A stretch of 27,500 nt of DNA from Neocallimastix lanati (nom. inval.). Taxonomy: Eukaryota > Neocallimastigomycota > Neocallimastigomycetes > Neocallimastigales > Neocallimastigaceae. The notes beneath the pieces were generated by a model that saw nothing but the letters and a program-made list of their open reading frames with translations, was not told the origin of the DNA and made no database searches. This document shows positions 10,401-17,584 of this stretch, piece after piece. The stretch spans positions 1 to 27,500 of the forward strand of contig JACVTC010000040.1 in the NCBI GenBank assembly GCA_016946835.1, written 5' to 3'. Every line of letters begins with the position of its first letter. Position 1 is the stretch's first letter. A program made the translations under genes and the position numbers.

Positions 10401-11225
10401 ATTTGTAGTTACTTTAGTACCATCCACAATGGTAATATCTTCTAAATTTTCACATTGTTTAATTACTTTATGTTTTAGTTTGCCTAGACAATTATTTGTT
10501 ATAACATTAACGTTTGCACCGGTATCGTATAAGATTTTAAATGTTTTATTATCTATTTCACCACAAATAATAGGAAGACTTGTATTAGTTAAGGAACAAA
10601 GAATTTTCTCAACTCTTGGTTTACAACCTTGTTCAAGTTCTTTTCTAATGGACGGACTTGCAGATAATAATTGAGATAAACTAATTTTTGGAAAAAGGTT
10701 ATTAGCTTCTTCAGTTATACTAAACTTTTCATTTTCATTTAACATTTGGATATTGGTCATTTTTCTTTTCTTAATAGTTTTTGGTTTTTCTGATTCTTTT
10801 TCATTATTACTTTCAATATATGAGGCTCCATTAATCTCATTTTCATTGCTATTTTCTTCTTCATTAACTTCCATCACTATATCATCACTAGTATTTGGTT
10901 CATTTTCTTCAGAATTGCTAAGCTTTCTTCTTCTAGCATCTTTAATTACTTTCTTTTGTTGTTTTACTAATTTTGTTTTGGGTTCACTTAATAATGAAGG
11001 CTTTACTATAGATTTGTTATTTAATTTTCTTGTCGAAGTTTTTCTCTTTTGTACTGTACCGATAAAGTTTGAAGAATTTCTTTCAATATTACTTTCTTCT
11101 TTAGTGAAATTTTCTTTGTCATTTTCACTTCTTTCGAAATTATTTTCATTTTCATTTTCATTTTCATTTTCATTTGCAATTTTAATTGTCCTGGGAGATT
11201 GCGTACTCCCGATTATTAATTTAAA
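7455..11225 (-). CDS. gypsy Pol polyprotein (protease, RT, RNase H, integrase), made by -1 frameshift from Gag
   Basis: The pol frame is open from just upstream of the Gag stop (shift site 11219-11225) to 7455, about 1,256 codons; the first in-frame ATG is only at 10874, so expression by frameshift is the simplest reading. In order: a charged linker with (Glu-Asn)n repeats near 11135-11175; aspartic protease LYDTGANVNVI (about 10510-10535); RT with ALDLYSGYHQIP, MPFGLTNAPATFQ and YLDDIVIYS (about 9515); RNase H (RTDASLKGIGGVLL; ITDHKPL); integrase HHCC zinc domain (HLVGHEG...CHKCQTC, about 8375-8505); DDE core with GLDIIGPL, ITDNGSS and SNGMIENRN; and a C-terminal GPF-type module (YFYGPFKVV, about 7600). 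No chromodomain follows. All catalytic residues are present. Confidence 0.95.
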   Translation of the reverse strand, partial: FKLIIGSTQSPRTIKIANENENENENENNFERSENDKENFTKEESNIERNSSNFIGTVQKRKTSTRKLNNKSIVKPSLLSEPKTKLVKQQKKVIKDARRRKLSNSEENEPNTSDDIVMEVNEEENSNENEINGASYIESNNEKESEKPKTIKKRKMTNIQMLNENEKFSITEEANNLFPKISLSQLLSASPSIRKELEQGCKPRVEKILCSLTNTSLPIICGEIDNKTFKILYDTGANVNVITNNCLGKLKHKVIKQCENLEDITIVDGTKVTTNSYIELKINVNNRLTITEKFYVINYTNPYFEIIFGRGIQKKYRLYIDPDDDAVYQKIKKGIKQVTYIINSKSEIPLVNSIIIEKDEQQEFIDTLNKIIESVPEKFKTEFKNLIEKYKNCMATSMSQLSTANLEPHSIVTISNKPIKLKPYKLSKEHADILKSEIIKLLEKGLIVPSHSPWSFPVLLVQKKNGKWRMCIDYRKLNEITIKDSYALPFIDELIYSVNGATVFSALDLYSGYHQIPMNPEDIEKTAFTTKFGNYNFKVMPFGLTNAPATFQREMNRILLPLIGKCLFVYLDDIVIYSRTLDEHLKHLKLAFEIFSKYNLSLNLQKCKFFQESVEVLGHVLTSKGLKTIPSKVQSIALWDNPKDVSELRSFLGLVSYYRKFIQNFSIIADPLFKLLKKNSKYIWSNECEEAFENIKECLLNDPILSYPDFKKEFIIRTDASLKGIGGVLLQKEEDSLEHPICCVSRTLSTSEKNYSVTDLEGLAVIFSLKYFSQYILSNKNLTKFITDHKPLLGFFKKSIPTSNRHARWIEEFNKYKIELIYEKGKKNVFADALSRLPSKNSKGIIQCANAILADFNPRDLDLPEGIIKYFTKNYQVVDNTLYYKKDDLYLKVIYKDEDKKDIINRAHLVGHEGAEKTTNRIMQSYYWPGIWNDVRMWIKSCHKCQTCRPKPFPKSSGDNATPVEQPFTRVGLDIIGPLPTTKNGNNYIITLVDYFTKWVEAKAIPNMKSEEVIKFLVEIFTRHGPPEIIITDNGSSFISEVTKMMIDLYGSWVHYVSPHHPESNGMIENRNREIGKLLRLLVENESEWDEYLPSALWALRTTKNSKTKFSSFELLYGRHDTWPLEVMFPDIYKDPNESEEEYIFRRFLRHQNWVKQATEYSEYANKYWEHRIGFQNALKKKYKPGDYVMIRLIGRSKLNPYFYGPFKVVNKQKFNTLVLEDPTTGKLLNRNVHIKNVFPYVLQENSLTSRDEVIS
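11171..11225 (-). promoter_or_regulatory. Programmed -1 ribosomal frameshift signal: slippery heptamer plus H-type pseudoknot
   Basis: The last Gag codons are CAT TTA AAT TAA, which contain the slippery heptamer T TTA AAT (11225-11219) in the Gag frame, directly before the stop. Slipping back one base enters the pol frame. After an 8-nt spacer comes stem 1, GGGAG (11210-11206) with CTCCC (11197-11193). The loop between them holds GCAAT (11202-11198), which is complementary to ATTGC (11180-11176). This forms a second stem with loops of 3 and 12 nt. Slippery site, spacer and H-type pseudoknot all have canonical geometry. No function has been tested here. Confidence 0.82.
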
Positions 11226-12184
11226 TGGCTTTCGTCGTTTTCAGGGCAATCATTCATTTTGTGACCAATTCGTTTACATTGTACACAAAAATTTATTTTT
11301 AATTGTTCTAATTTTTTTGTAATGTCATCTAAATCTTCTATTGTTGATTGAGGGTACCTTAAAGTGTTCATTCTATGTTCAATTCCTTTGTTTATTTCTT
11401 CTCTTGATTGCATTTTATACCTATTATTTCTTATATTGTTATTATAGTTATCATTATGTTTATTTTTATTATCGTAACGATTATAATTATTATTATTGTT
11501 GTTATATTGCTTATTATTCGATCTGGAATTTGAAGTTGAAAAATAATCATTTCTATAATTATAATTGTTATAATTATTATTATAATTTTTAGATTCATTG
11601 AAATCTTTTATTTCTTTCTTGTTAACTCCGTGTAATTTTTTATATTTATTTTTATTTTCTTCCATTAAAGCAATAATTTTTCCTTTCTTGGATGTTATTT
11701 TCATTGCATCCTGAAGTGAGGTTGGTTCCTCTTCTAATAAGGCTTCATAAATTTTACCCCAATTCTTAAAAGCATTAATATAATATGAAGTGATAACTTG
11801 GTCACTAATTTCTAAATTCACTTGATTACATAGGGTATTGAATCTTACATCAAATTCAGAAATTCTTTCCCCTTTTTTAATAGTGACTGTAGATAATTCC
11901 AATAATCTGGCATTTTTAGAGGTAGAGACTCTGAAATGTCCTCTTAATTTATTTATTATAGTTTTGTAACTATCTGGTGCTTCTTTGTTTAGTGAATTGA
12001 ATACAATGGTTCTCGCTATATCTGTAGTTAAGGAGATTAAGTATTCAATTTTATCTTCTTCTTCTTCTATTTTATTAGCTTTACACCAGCGTTCATACGA
12101 AAAATGCCATTCCTCAAAGGAAACCTTATCCTTCCCTAATATAGGTAACCTATTAAAGGTTATTGCCTTGGTTGAATTTTCCAT
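11216..12184 (-). CDS. gypsy Gag (capsid and nucleocapsid)
   Basis: The 322-residue Gag begins with Met at 12184 after a long leader. Residues 20-180 form a retrotransposon Gag capsid-type helical domain (FEEWHFSYERWC..., ...LRGHFRVSTSKNARLLEL..., FDVRFNTLCNQV). An Asn/Tyr/Lys-rich low-complexity stretch (about 190-260) follows, then one CCHC zinc knuckle, CVQCKRIGHKMNDC, near residues 300-313, which would bind element RNA. Its stop codon TAA (11218-11216) directly follows the slippery heptamer that gives access to pol in the -1 frame. Length and layout are normal for fungal gypsy Gag. Confidence 0.92.
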   Translation of the reverse strand: MENSTKAITFNRLPILGKDKVSFEEWHFSYERWCKANKIEEEEDKIEYLISLTTDIARTIVFNSLNKEAPDSYKTIINKLRGHFRVSTSKNARLLELSTVTIKKGERISEFDVRFNTLCNQVNLEISDQVITSYYINAFKNWGKIYEALLEEEPTSLQDAMKITSKKGKIIALMEENKNKYKKLHGVNKKEIKDFNESKNYNNNYNNYNYRNDYFSTSNSRSNNKQYNNNNNNYNRYDNKNKHNDNYNNNIRNNRYKMQSREEINKGIEHRMNTLRYPQSTIEDLDDITKKLEQLKINFCVQCKRIGHKMNDCPENDESHLN

Positions 12185-12309
12185 TATTATTATTATTTTA
12201 TTTATAAATTTTAAAAAGAAACCTTACAATTTATATTTTCGCTTATCTTAATTTATGAATTTATGAATTATTTTACTTATTTCTTTTTTATTTATTCTTG
12301 CAAAAAGAA

Positions 12310-12353
<44 letters not shown>

Positions 12354-12723
12354 ATTCTTTCGACTGTAGATAGTAGTATTTGTATACAATTTTATTTTAA
12401 TTAACACCTTTGCCTCACAACCATAAAAAAAAAACCGGCGGTGTTAATATAACAAAAAGGGAACAAGTAAACCCTTAAAAGAAAATTTTAAAACTATATA
12501 TTTAATCTTAGACCTTCGGTGATCTAAGCGCATTAACCGTTGTTAACTCGTTTACTGCAACCTCACTCTGTTGAAGAGATATGGGATTAGATTACGTCTT
12601 TTATAGTAATCCTTTACGCAGTCTCTAACCAAATAGATTCGTCTAAACGAGTTGCAAATGAGCTTATTGAATACACTCAAAAACAACGTATAACCGAGTA
12701 TTCTAACACTCGTCCTAATAATT

Positions 12724-12767
<44 letters not shown>

Positions 12768-12844
12768 CTACTTAAATCTACTTGAATAATTAAAATAGAT
12801 ATAACTTACTCGTATAGGAGTTATATCACTCACTCTCCACCAAT
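12185..12844 (-). other. Leader of the gypsy element with two long poly(A) tracts in the RNA sense
   Basis: This 660-bp untranslated leader separates the 5' LTR from Gag. Read in the RNA sense it contains a 40-A tract (12764-12725), a 375-bp block richer in G+C than its surroundings (12350-12724), and a 36-A tract (12349-12314). The central block has local inverted repeats, for example CTTAGA/TCTAAG around 12508-12530. It holds no convincing open frame. It may contain packaging or translation signals; that is inference. Confidence 0.7.
12825..12842 (-). other. Primer-binding site of the gypsy element
   Basis: Two bases inside the 5' LTR the RNA-sense strand reads TGGTGGAGAGTGAGTGAT, complementary to a tRNA 3' end of the form ...CACTC-ACTCTCC-A-CCA. 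The split fits a T-stem, a 7-bp acceptor strand, discriminator A and CCA. I cannot name the isoacceptor from memory. The tRNA-Met in this window does not match. Confidence 0.75.
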
Positions 12845-13581
12845 TGACAAACGATTCTATTATCTTAATTTGAAGTTATTACTTCAAAAGTGATAATAGA
12901 TGTATCAAGTTTGAATTAATATAAATTTAATATGAATGAATTTATGTTATTATTATTAATAATTAAGTTATTATTATTCTAGCTTAACACTGAATTGTTA
13001 TTAATTTTTCAAAATTATACATTTCTTTTGTGTTTAGAATTAATTTTTATTATTATATTTATTAATTTTTATTATTATTTATTAATTTTTATTATTATTT
13101 ATTATTATAATATTTGGTTATTATTTTTTTTTATTACATTTCTAATAACAACGAGAAATTAATTTTATAAAATATTTACAAGTATTTATATTTTTACAAT
13201 AATTTAAAGTATTTACAATTTTTAATAATAAAATAATTAAGAATAATTATATTTATAAAAATAAACAATAAAATAAACAAATAAACAATTAATACAAGAA
13301 TTATTATAAACAAAGAATTCAAAATAATAAAAAAAAAGAGAAAATTGTTTACAAACTATTTACTTTTAATTAAAAAGAGAAATTAATTAACATTAATATT
13401 TCATTATTTTAAAAATTAAAATAGAATTAAAGTATAATTTCGAGTTTTAGAATTTAATTAAAATAAATCTTTTTATTATGATTTTAATTTCAAATTTTAA
13501 TTTATTAATTTGTTGTTGAATAGGTTAGATATTATTCAAGCTTTCTAATAATTTTATGCTTAAGAATTCCAATCTGTATCA
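12845..13581 (-). repeat. 5' LTR of the gypsy element (737 bp)
   Basis: Identical by eye and in length to 6706-7442. Its outer end lies 14 bp upstream of the tRNA gene. It is followed by AAAT (13582-13585), matching the AAAT before the other LTR. Confidence 0.96.
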
Positions 13582-13595
13582 AAATCGTGTAAAAT

Positions 13596-13667
13596 AGCAG
13601 CGTAGCGCAGTGGAAGCGTGGTGGGCTCATAACCCACAGGTCGTATGATCGAAACATACCGCTGCTA
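13596..13667 (+). tRNA. Initiator tRNA-Met (CAT)
   Basis: The 72 bases fold as a full cloverleaf: acceptor AGCAGCG/CGCTGCT with discriminator A, D stem GCGC/GCGT, anticodon stem GTGGG/CCCAC with loop CTCATAA, and T arm GTATG-ATCGAAA-CATAC. Eukaryotic initiator features are present: the A1-U72 pair, three G-C pairs flanking the anticodon loop (GGGCTCATAACCC), and A instead of T at positions 54 and 60 of the T loop. There is no intron and CCA is not encoded. No stem is broken, so the gene could be transcribed. It lies in a poly(A)-tailed retro-inserted unit and directly downstream of a gypsy LTR. Confidence 0.97.
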
Positions 13668-13673
13668 GTTAAG

Positions 13674-13677
13674 TTTT
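13674..13677 (+). terminator. RNA polymerase III terminator of the tRNA gene
   Basis: TTTT, seven bases after the tRNA 3' end, is a minimal Pol III terminator. The poly(A)-tailed unit continues 11 bases beyond it, so the retrotransposed RNA would have been a read-through transcript. Confidence 0.6.
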
Positions 13678-13685
13678 ATTATTAG

Positions 13686-13726
<41 letters not shown>

Positions 13727-13728
<2 letters not shown>

Positions 13729-14143
13729 TAAAAATCGTGGTAATTTAAGTAATTTTCTGAATAATGAGTGTGTAAATATATATGTGACGTGGTACCGATT
13801 ATATAACTTTCTTCTTGGTGGAAGGGATGCAGACATTATAAATTTAAATTATAAAAAGGAATGGAATATTTTGTTTAAGAACCAAATCATTTCTGGTGAT
13901 TATTCAAAAACGCCATTCTTGGTGCGATCTGCGGCTCTCTATACAGAAATTATGCCTCAAGCTAGTATTCGGCAAGGGTTACTATTCCGAAAGTATAAGC
14001 GCAAACTAACCAGGAGCGTCAACGCTGAAAATGCAGTAAGACAGGCTAGCAAGGCCAATGCCTCTGAAGGAGAAGACCATAATTTCTTTCAGATAGACAA
14101 TTCAAACCCTAATCCATTAGGAGGTGAGGTTCGTTGCATATGA
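13727..14143 (+). pseudogene. 3' portion of the interrupted, unidentified coding sequence
   Basis: The frame is open from the poly(A) tract to a TGA at 14141-14143, about 139 codons, with no credible ATG near its beginning. It starts with the Gly-Lys-Asn codons that also end the upstream fragment at 6705, in the same phase, so the two pieces were one gene before the tRNA and gypsy insertions. The sequence is less A+T-rich and less repetitive than its surroundings, with a basic segment (RKYKRKLTR) followed by an Ala/Asn/Glu-rich helix-like run. I do not recognise a domain. It might be a host gene or an older mobile-element gene. Confidence 0.6.
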
Positions 14144-14374
14144 ACTTTTTTTCTGAATTTATTTATTCACTTATTTTTTGATTATTACTTTTTATTTCAC
14201 GTTACTATTTCATTTATTATTATGTTCAAATTGGACAAATAATATTTATTTATTTTATTAATTCTGTGTTTTTTTTTTTTTATTTTTTATTAAAATTAAA
14301 AGTATTCATGTATTTTATATAAGAATAAATAAATAAAGATTAAAGTTCGCAATAATTGCGGCTATAAAAAAAAA
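14144..14374. other. A+T-rich non-coding stretch after the broken gene
   Basis: This stretch holds homopolymers and one 13-base perfect palindrome, CGCAATAATTGCG, at 14348-14360. No gene or RNA is seen. Confidence 0.5.
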
Positions 14375-14641
<267 letters not shown>

Positions 14642-14795
14642 ATTTAATATATTTAATATTCAAGTTTCATGTATGTTTTAACTAAAAAAAAAAAAAAAAA
14701 AAAAAAAAGAATGAATACTATTTAAAAATTTATAAATGCTACTTCTTAGCGAAACTTTAACTACTTTTCAGATGAATTTTTTTTTTTTAATATTA

Positions 14796-14921
14796 AGAAA
14801 TAAAAGTTGCCCCAAAAGGTATGACAATCCATTGAAAGATTCCAAGAGGAGTGATAAATGTTGTAGCTTCCTTTGTTCTTTTATCTTTTATAAGGATTTA
14901 ATTGTTTGTGGCTCTAAAATC
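14796..14921 (-). pseudogene. Scrap of a second gypsy/chromovirus-type reverse transcriptase
   Basis: On the minus strand 42 codons read DFRATNN-stop-ILIKDKRTKEA, then TTFITPLGIFQWIVIPFG, ending in ATFIS. This aligns with the RT block that includes the first catalytic Asp region (DLRxAYN...), TAFxTPxGxFxWxVMPFG and ATFQ. One codon is TAA, and the segment TNAP between FG and ATF is lost. It differs clearly from the intact gypsy element nearby (ALDLYSGYHQIP; TKFGNYNFKVMPFG), so it comes from a different lineage. An open frame on the opposite strand (14736-14924) is only its shadow. Confidence 0.65.
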
Positions 14922-15239
14922 TGAGGGAAAATGTCAAAATATGAAGTTAATTAAATATGTTTAAAATTATATTTATTATATTATTTCATTATTTGTAAAT
15001 TAATCTTGTTATATTTGAAATATATTATTTTATTCATTGTATTATCAATAAGTCACAATTAGTGTAATTAAAATAAATTTTTGTCAAATATTTTAATACT
15101 TCGTTTAATAATTTAATGTGAGATTTATATTTTATTTAATTTTTATTTTTTTTTTATATATATATAGTTACAATAATATTGCTTTTAATTATGTTTATTA
15201 AAATAATAGATATATATATATATTATCGAAAAAGACCTC
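14922..15239. other. Non-coding A+T-rich stretch
   Basis: It contains a TA microsatellite near 15155-15166 and 15208-15222. I see no coding relic or RNA. Confidence 0.5.
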
Positions 15240-15358
15240 TTCCCTTTTAATAATAATACTCATTATAAGAATATATCGAACTTTATTCATAATGGTTTAG
15301 CTCAAGAAACAATCATTAAGGAATACAACTCTATTCTTTCTTTCCGTTTTTTGAGGAG
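15240..15358 (+). pseudogene. Short coding relic, unidentified
   Basis: Open plus-strand codons run from about 15258 to 15361, reading ...HNGLAQETIIKEYNSIL..., and then enter the TAG repeat that supplies stops. Composition differs from the surrounding non-coding DNA. It may belong to the same decayed gene as 15640-16330. Confidence 0.3.
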
Positions 15359-15360
15359 GT

Positions 15361-15620
15361 AGAAGTAGTAGTAGTAGTAGTAATAGTAGTAGTAGAAGTA
15401 GTAGTAGTAGTAGTAGAAGTAGTAGTAGTAGTAGTAATAGTAGTAGTAGAAGTAGTGTAGTAGTAGTAATAATAGTAGTAGTAGTAGAAGTAGTGTAGTA
15501 GTAGTAATAATAATAGTAGTAGTAGTAGTAGTAGAAGTAGTGTAGTAGTAATAATAATAGTAGTAGTAGTAGTAGTGTAGTTGTAGTAATAATAGTAGTA
15601 GTAGTAGTAGTAGTAGTAGA
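15361..15620. repeat. Imperfect TAG/TAA trinucleotide array
   Basis: TAG units are interspersed with AAG, TAA and short TGTAG interruptions. Long Leu/Thr/Tyr open frames on the minus strand here (15297-15708) are products of the repeat. Confidence 0.95.
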
Positions 15621-15639
15621 TGTAATGGTAGTAAAATTC

Positions 15640-16330
15640 TTCAAAAACTGTTAATAATAATCTAAAGAAAGAATCTGAATCACTCAATTCATATAGAAAA
15701 AAAATCATATAAAGCTTTTAAAAGAGAGAATAAGTAAAAAAGAAAAATATCCTATCAAACAATCTAACCAATATTACTAAGGAATTAGTTGAAAAATCTA
15801 TATCCAATCATGCTAGTAATATATCCGAAATTGAAAAAATTCCTCATTTTAATTTTTTGCTAATAGTCAGCAAAATCTTTTGGGGATAAATATGTTAATT
15901 ATAAAAACAAAATACAAGAAACCATTGATAAAATACAAAAAGGTAATGCCCTGTCGAAAAAATTAAGTATACCAATGCTTTTCTTCCCATTAACAAAGAA
16001 GAAGTTAACTAAGTTCGTAATAGCCAAATCATCACACCGGAATGGTTCAACACTGAGGAAATAGGCTTTGTAGCAATGCTTCTTATGATAGATTTAGGAA
16101 GCAATCTGAACCTAAAAAAGTGAAAAGCTAGCTACGATATTGAAGACTAAATGCTTTCCCTTTAATAAAAACTACTAATATTCAGATCACCTGAGGAAAG
16201 ACAAGCTCAGATGAGGTCACGACCATTAGTCTAAGACTATATTTTAAAGATGATCCAAATCACCGTACTGGCTGCCGAATTGCTTAAATTCCATAGGGAG
16301 CTTTATTAAGACGTCAATAATCATTTCCAA
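15640..16330 (+). pseudogene. Decayed, unidentified plus-strand coding sequence
   Basis: Several plus-strand pieces keep protein-like sequence with scattered stops and frame changes. One run over about 15970-16330 reads ...IITPEWFNTEEIGFVAMLL... and ...FRSPEERQAQMRSRPLV..., then ...VLAAELLKFHREL.... At least six stop codons interrupt it. G+C content is visibly higher than in the surrounding intergenic DNA. I cannot assign a family. Reading on the minus strand gives nothing coherent. It could be an old transposon gene or a dead host gene. Confidence 0.45.
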
Positions 16331-16344
16331 AAATTTTTATCTCC

Positions 16345-16900
16345 AAGGAGATATATTTATGTATATTTCTTTATCAAGAGGAACATTTTAAGTATACCTC
16401 TTTTATATCAAGTTGCATAATGTTCCAGAGAAATTTAGAAGCGATAGCATTAATCAATTTTATACCGTCTAAATTAAAGGTAGGAGAAAAAGCTAAATTC
16501 AAAATTCTATACCCTTTTTTCTGAGTGAACCCACATCGCTACAAAACGAGCTTTGTGTTCTTGTATTTGTAAATATTTCCAAATTTATTTTTTTTTTATT
16601 TTTTTTTTTTTAATAATAAATATCCATTTAGTGGAAATAGGTGTTTTTCCATTAACAAAGGTCATTTGACTTACTATCATAGAAATTATTAAGTTCAGAA
16701 TTAATTACTTTTATCCAAAATTCTTTTGATTTTCAATTAATTGCTTGTCGATATGTAAGTAAAGTATCAGTTATAATATTTTTAATAGATGATTCAATAT
16801 TGTCTAATGTTATCTTCTGTTTTATATATTCTTCAGAAAGTATAGGACTTCCTAGTCTTTTAATTGGTTCTTTTTAATTGGTTCTTTTTTTATTATTATT
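16345..16900 (-). pseudogene. copia RT relic
   Basis: Pieces align with the RT of the copia element at 316-1989: ISTKWIF (for ITTKWVF), FSPTFNLDGIKLINAIAS (for YSPTLNIDGLKLIFAISA), WNIMQLDIKEVYL (for WNIFQLDIKAAYL) and, upstream, FWIKVINSELNNFY (for NWIEAINDELNNLY). An A-rich insertion at about 16590-16612 and several stops break it. The catalytic YVDD block is not found. Confidence 0.85.
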
Positions 16901-16973
16901 ATTATAATTATTAATTTCAAGTTTTCTTTACAATAGTTTAAAACTTTTCTTATTATCATATTCTAAATCATGA

Positions 16974-17551
16974 TCAAAATGGAAAGATTTTTTTTTCATA
17001 AATTGATTGATTGTTTAAATAAGTAAAGATATTAATAATTGTTCTTGGAATATCAGATTTATTCTTTAAGAAGAATATCCCGCCCTTTCTTATAAATTCA
17101 TCAATAAAAGTAAAAATATATATATTTTTTTTGCATTGAACGATCAATGTAGAGGCCTTTAGCAAGTATATTTTCTTCATCCAATATTGAACATCAGAAA
17201 ATTTCTTCTTTCTATAAAGTGATTTTAACTTTTCCATAATTTTAAAAGAAGTGTCTGGTCCCTTAACAAACTCAAAAGTTCTCTTTGAGACGTTAGTACA
17301 AATAATTGTACATGCAAGAGCATCCTTTGTTTCGGCATCTTTAATTTCGGCTTTAAGGTCTTTGATTTCCTTGAGAATTTTCATATCCTTATGTTGAATT
17401 TCAATTCTGTCCTCAAATTTTTCCTGAAGTTCACCAAGTTCTTTCTTCTTTATGAATTTTTGGAGTTTCTTGGCCTTGAGAATATTTCCAATTAGGAATT
17501 CTCATTCTTCGAAGTTATCCTTATTGAGGTGTTCTTCATCTTGCAATTTAA
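16974..17551 (-). pseudogene. copia Gag-integrase remnant joined by deletion
   Basis: The Gag N-terminus (HLNKDNFEE) is followed by a TGA where the related element has a Trp codon (FNEW). The capsid signature SFKIMEKLKSLYR...YWMKKIYLLKA matches the other element. Directly after it, at about 17150, the sequence jumps to integrase: FTFIDEFIRKGG...FTYLNNQ, matching FMDEFSRKVW...FKYLNNQ. The zinc knuckle, protease, integrase HHCC domain and first catalytic Asp are deleted, roughly 1.3 kb relative to the other copy. The frame stays open across the deletion from 17384 to 16974. Confidence 0.85.
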
Positions 17552-17584
17552 TTTTTTGTGTTATGTCTGTAGAAAATTTTTATA

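Larger units (their letters stand above)
6706..13581 (-). mobile_element. Ty3/gypsy LTR retrotransposon, apparently intact
   Basis: This 6,876-bp element reads right to left: 5' LTR (12845-13581), primer-binding site, 660-bp leader, gag, -1 frameshift signal, pol (protease, RT, RNase H, integrase), 3' LTR (6706-7442). The RT-before-integrase order identifies Metaviridae (gypsy). Both LTRs are 737 bp and identical by eye, with TG...CA ends. They are flanked by AAAT at 6702-6705 and 13582-13585, a likely 4-bp target-site duplication. No stop or frameshift breaks gag or pol. It sits just upstream of an initiator tRNA-Met gene, as Ty3 does in yeast. All signs point to a recent and possibly active copy. 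Confidence 0.96.
13590..13726 (+). mobile_element. SINE-like retrocopy: initiator tRNA-Met with leader, trailer and poly(A) tail
   Basis: The unit consists of a 6-nt leader (TAAAAT), a complete 72-nt tRNA, a 21-nt trailer and 38 A residues (13689-13726). It is followed by GGTAAAAATCGTG (13727-13739). The same 13 bases precede the unit once the gypsy element is removed (GGTAAAAAT at 6697-6705 plus CGTG at 13586-13589). A poly(A) tail plus a 13-bp flanking duplication is the hallmark of target-primed retrotransposition. The open reading frame on either side is in phase across the duplicated bases, supporting insertion into a coding sequence. It could be a single reverse-transcribed pre-tRNA or a member of a tRNA-headed SINE family. 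Confidence 0.75.

Noticed and set aside
10753-11322. Plus-strand 189-residue frame rich in Leu, Ser and Phe
   Set aside because: It is the complement of the Glu/Lys/Asn-rich start of gypsy Pol and the Gag end; not a separate membrane protein.
13596-13667. The tRNA-Met in this window as the primer for the two retrotransposons
   Set aside because: Neither primer site is complementary to its 3' end or to its anticodon arm.
13784-14143. A stand-alone 119-residue protein with a GTG start
   Set aside because: The frame is open upstream to the poly(A) run and continues the fragment left of the gypsy element; GTG starts are not expected in a nuclear gene.
14736-14924. Plus-strand 62-residue open frame
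   Set aside because: It is the shadow of an RT relic that reads sensibly on the minus strand.
15297-15708. Two overlapping minus-strand open frames rich in Leu, Thr and Tyr
   Set aside because: They are translations of the TAG/TAA trinucleotide array in different frames; no start context or non-repeat domain.
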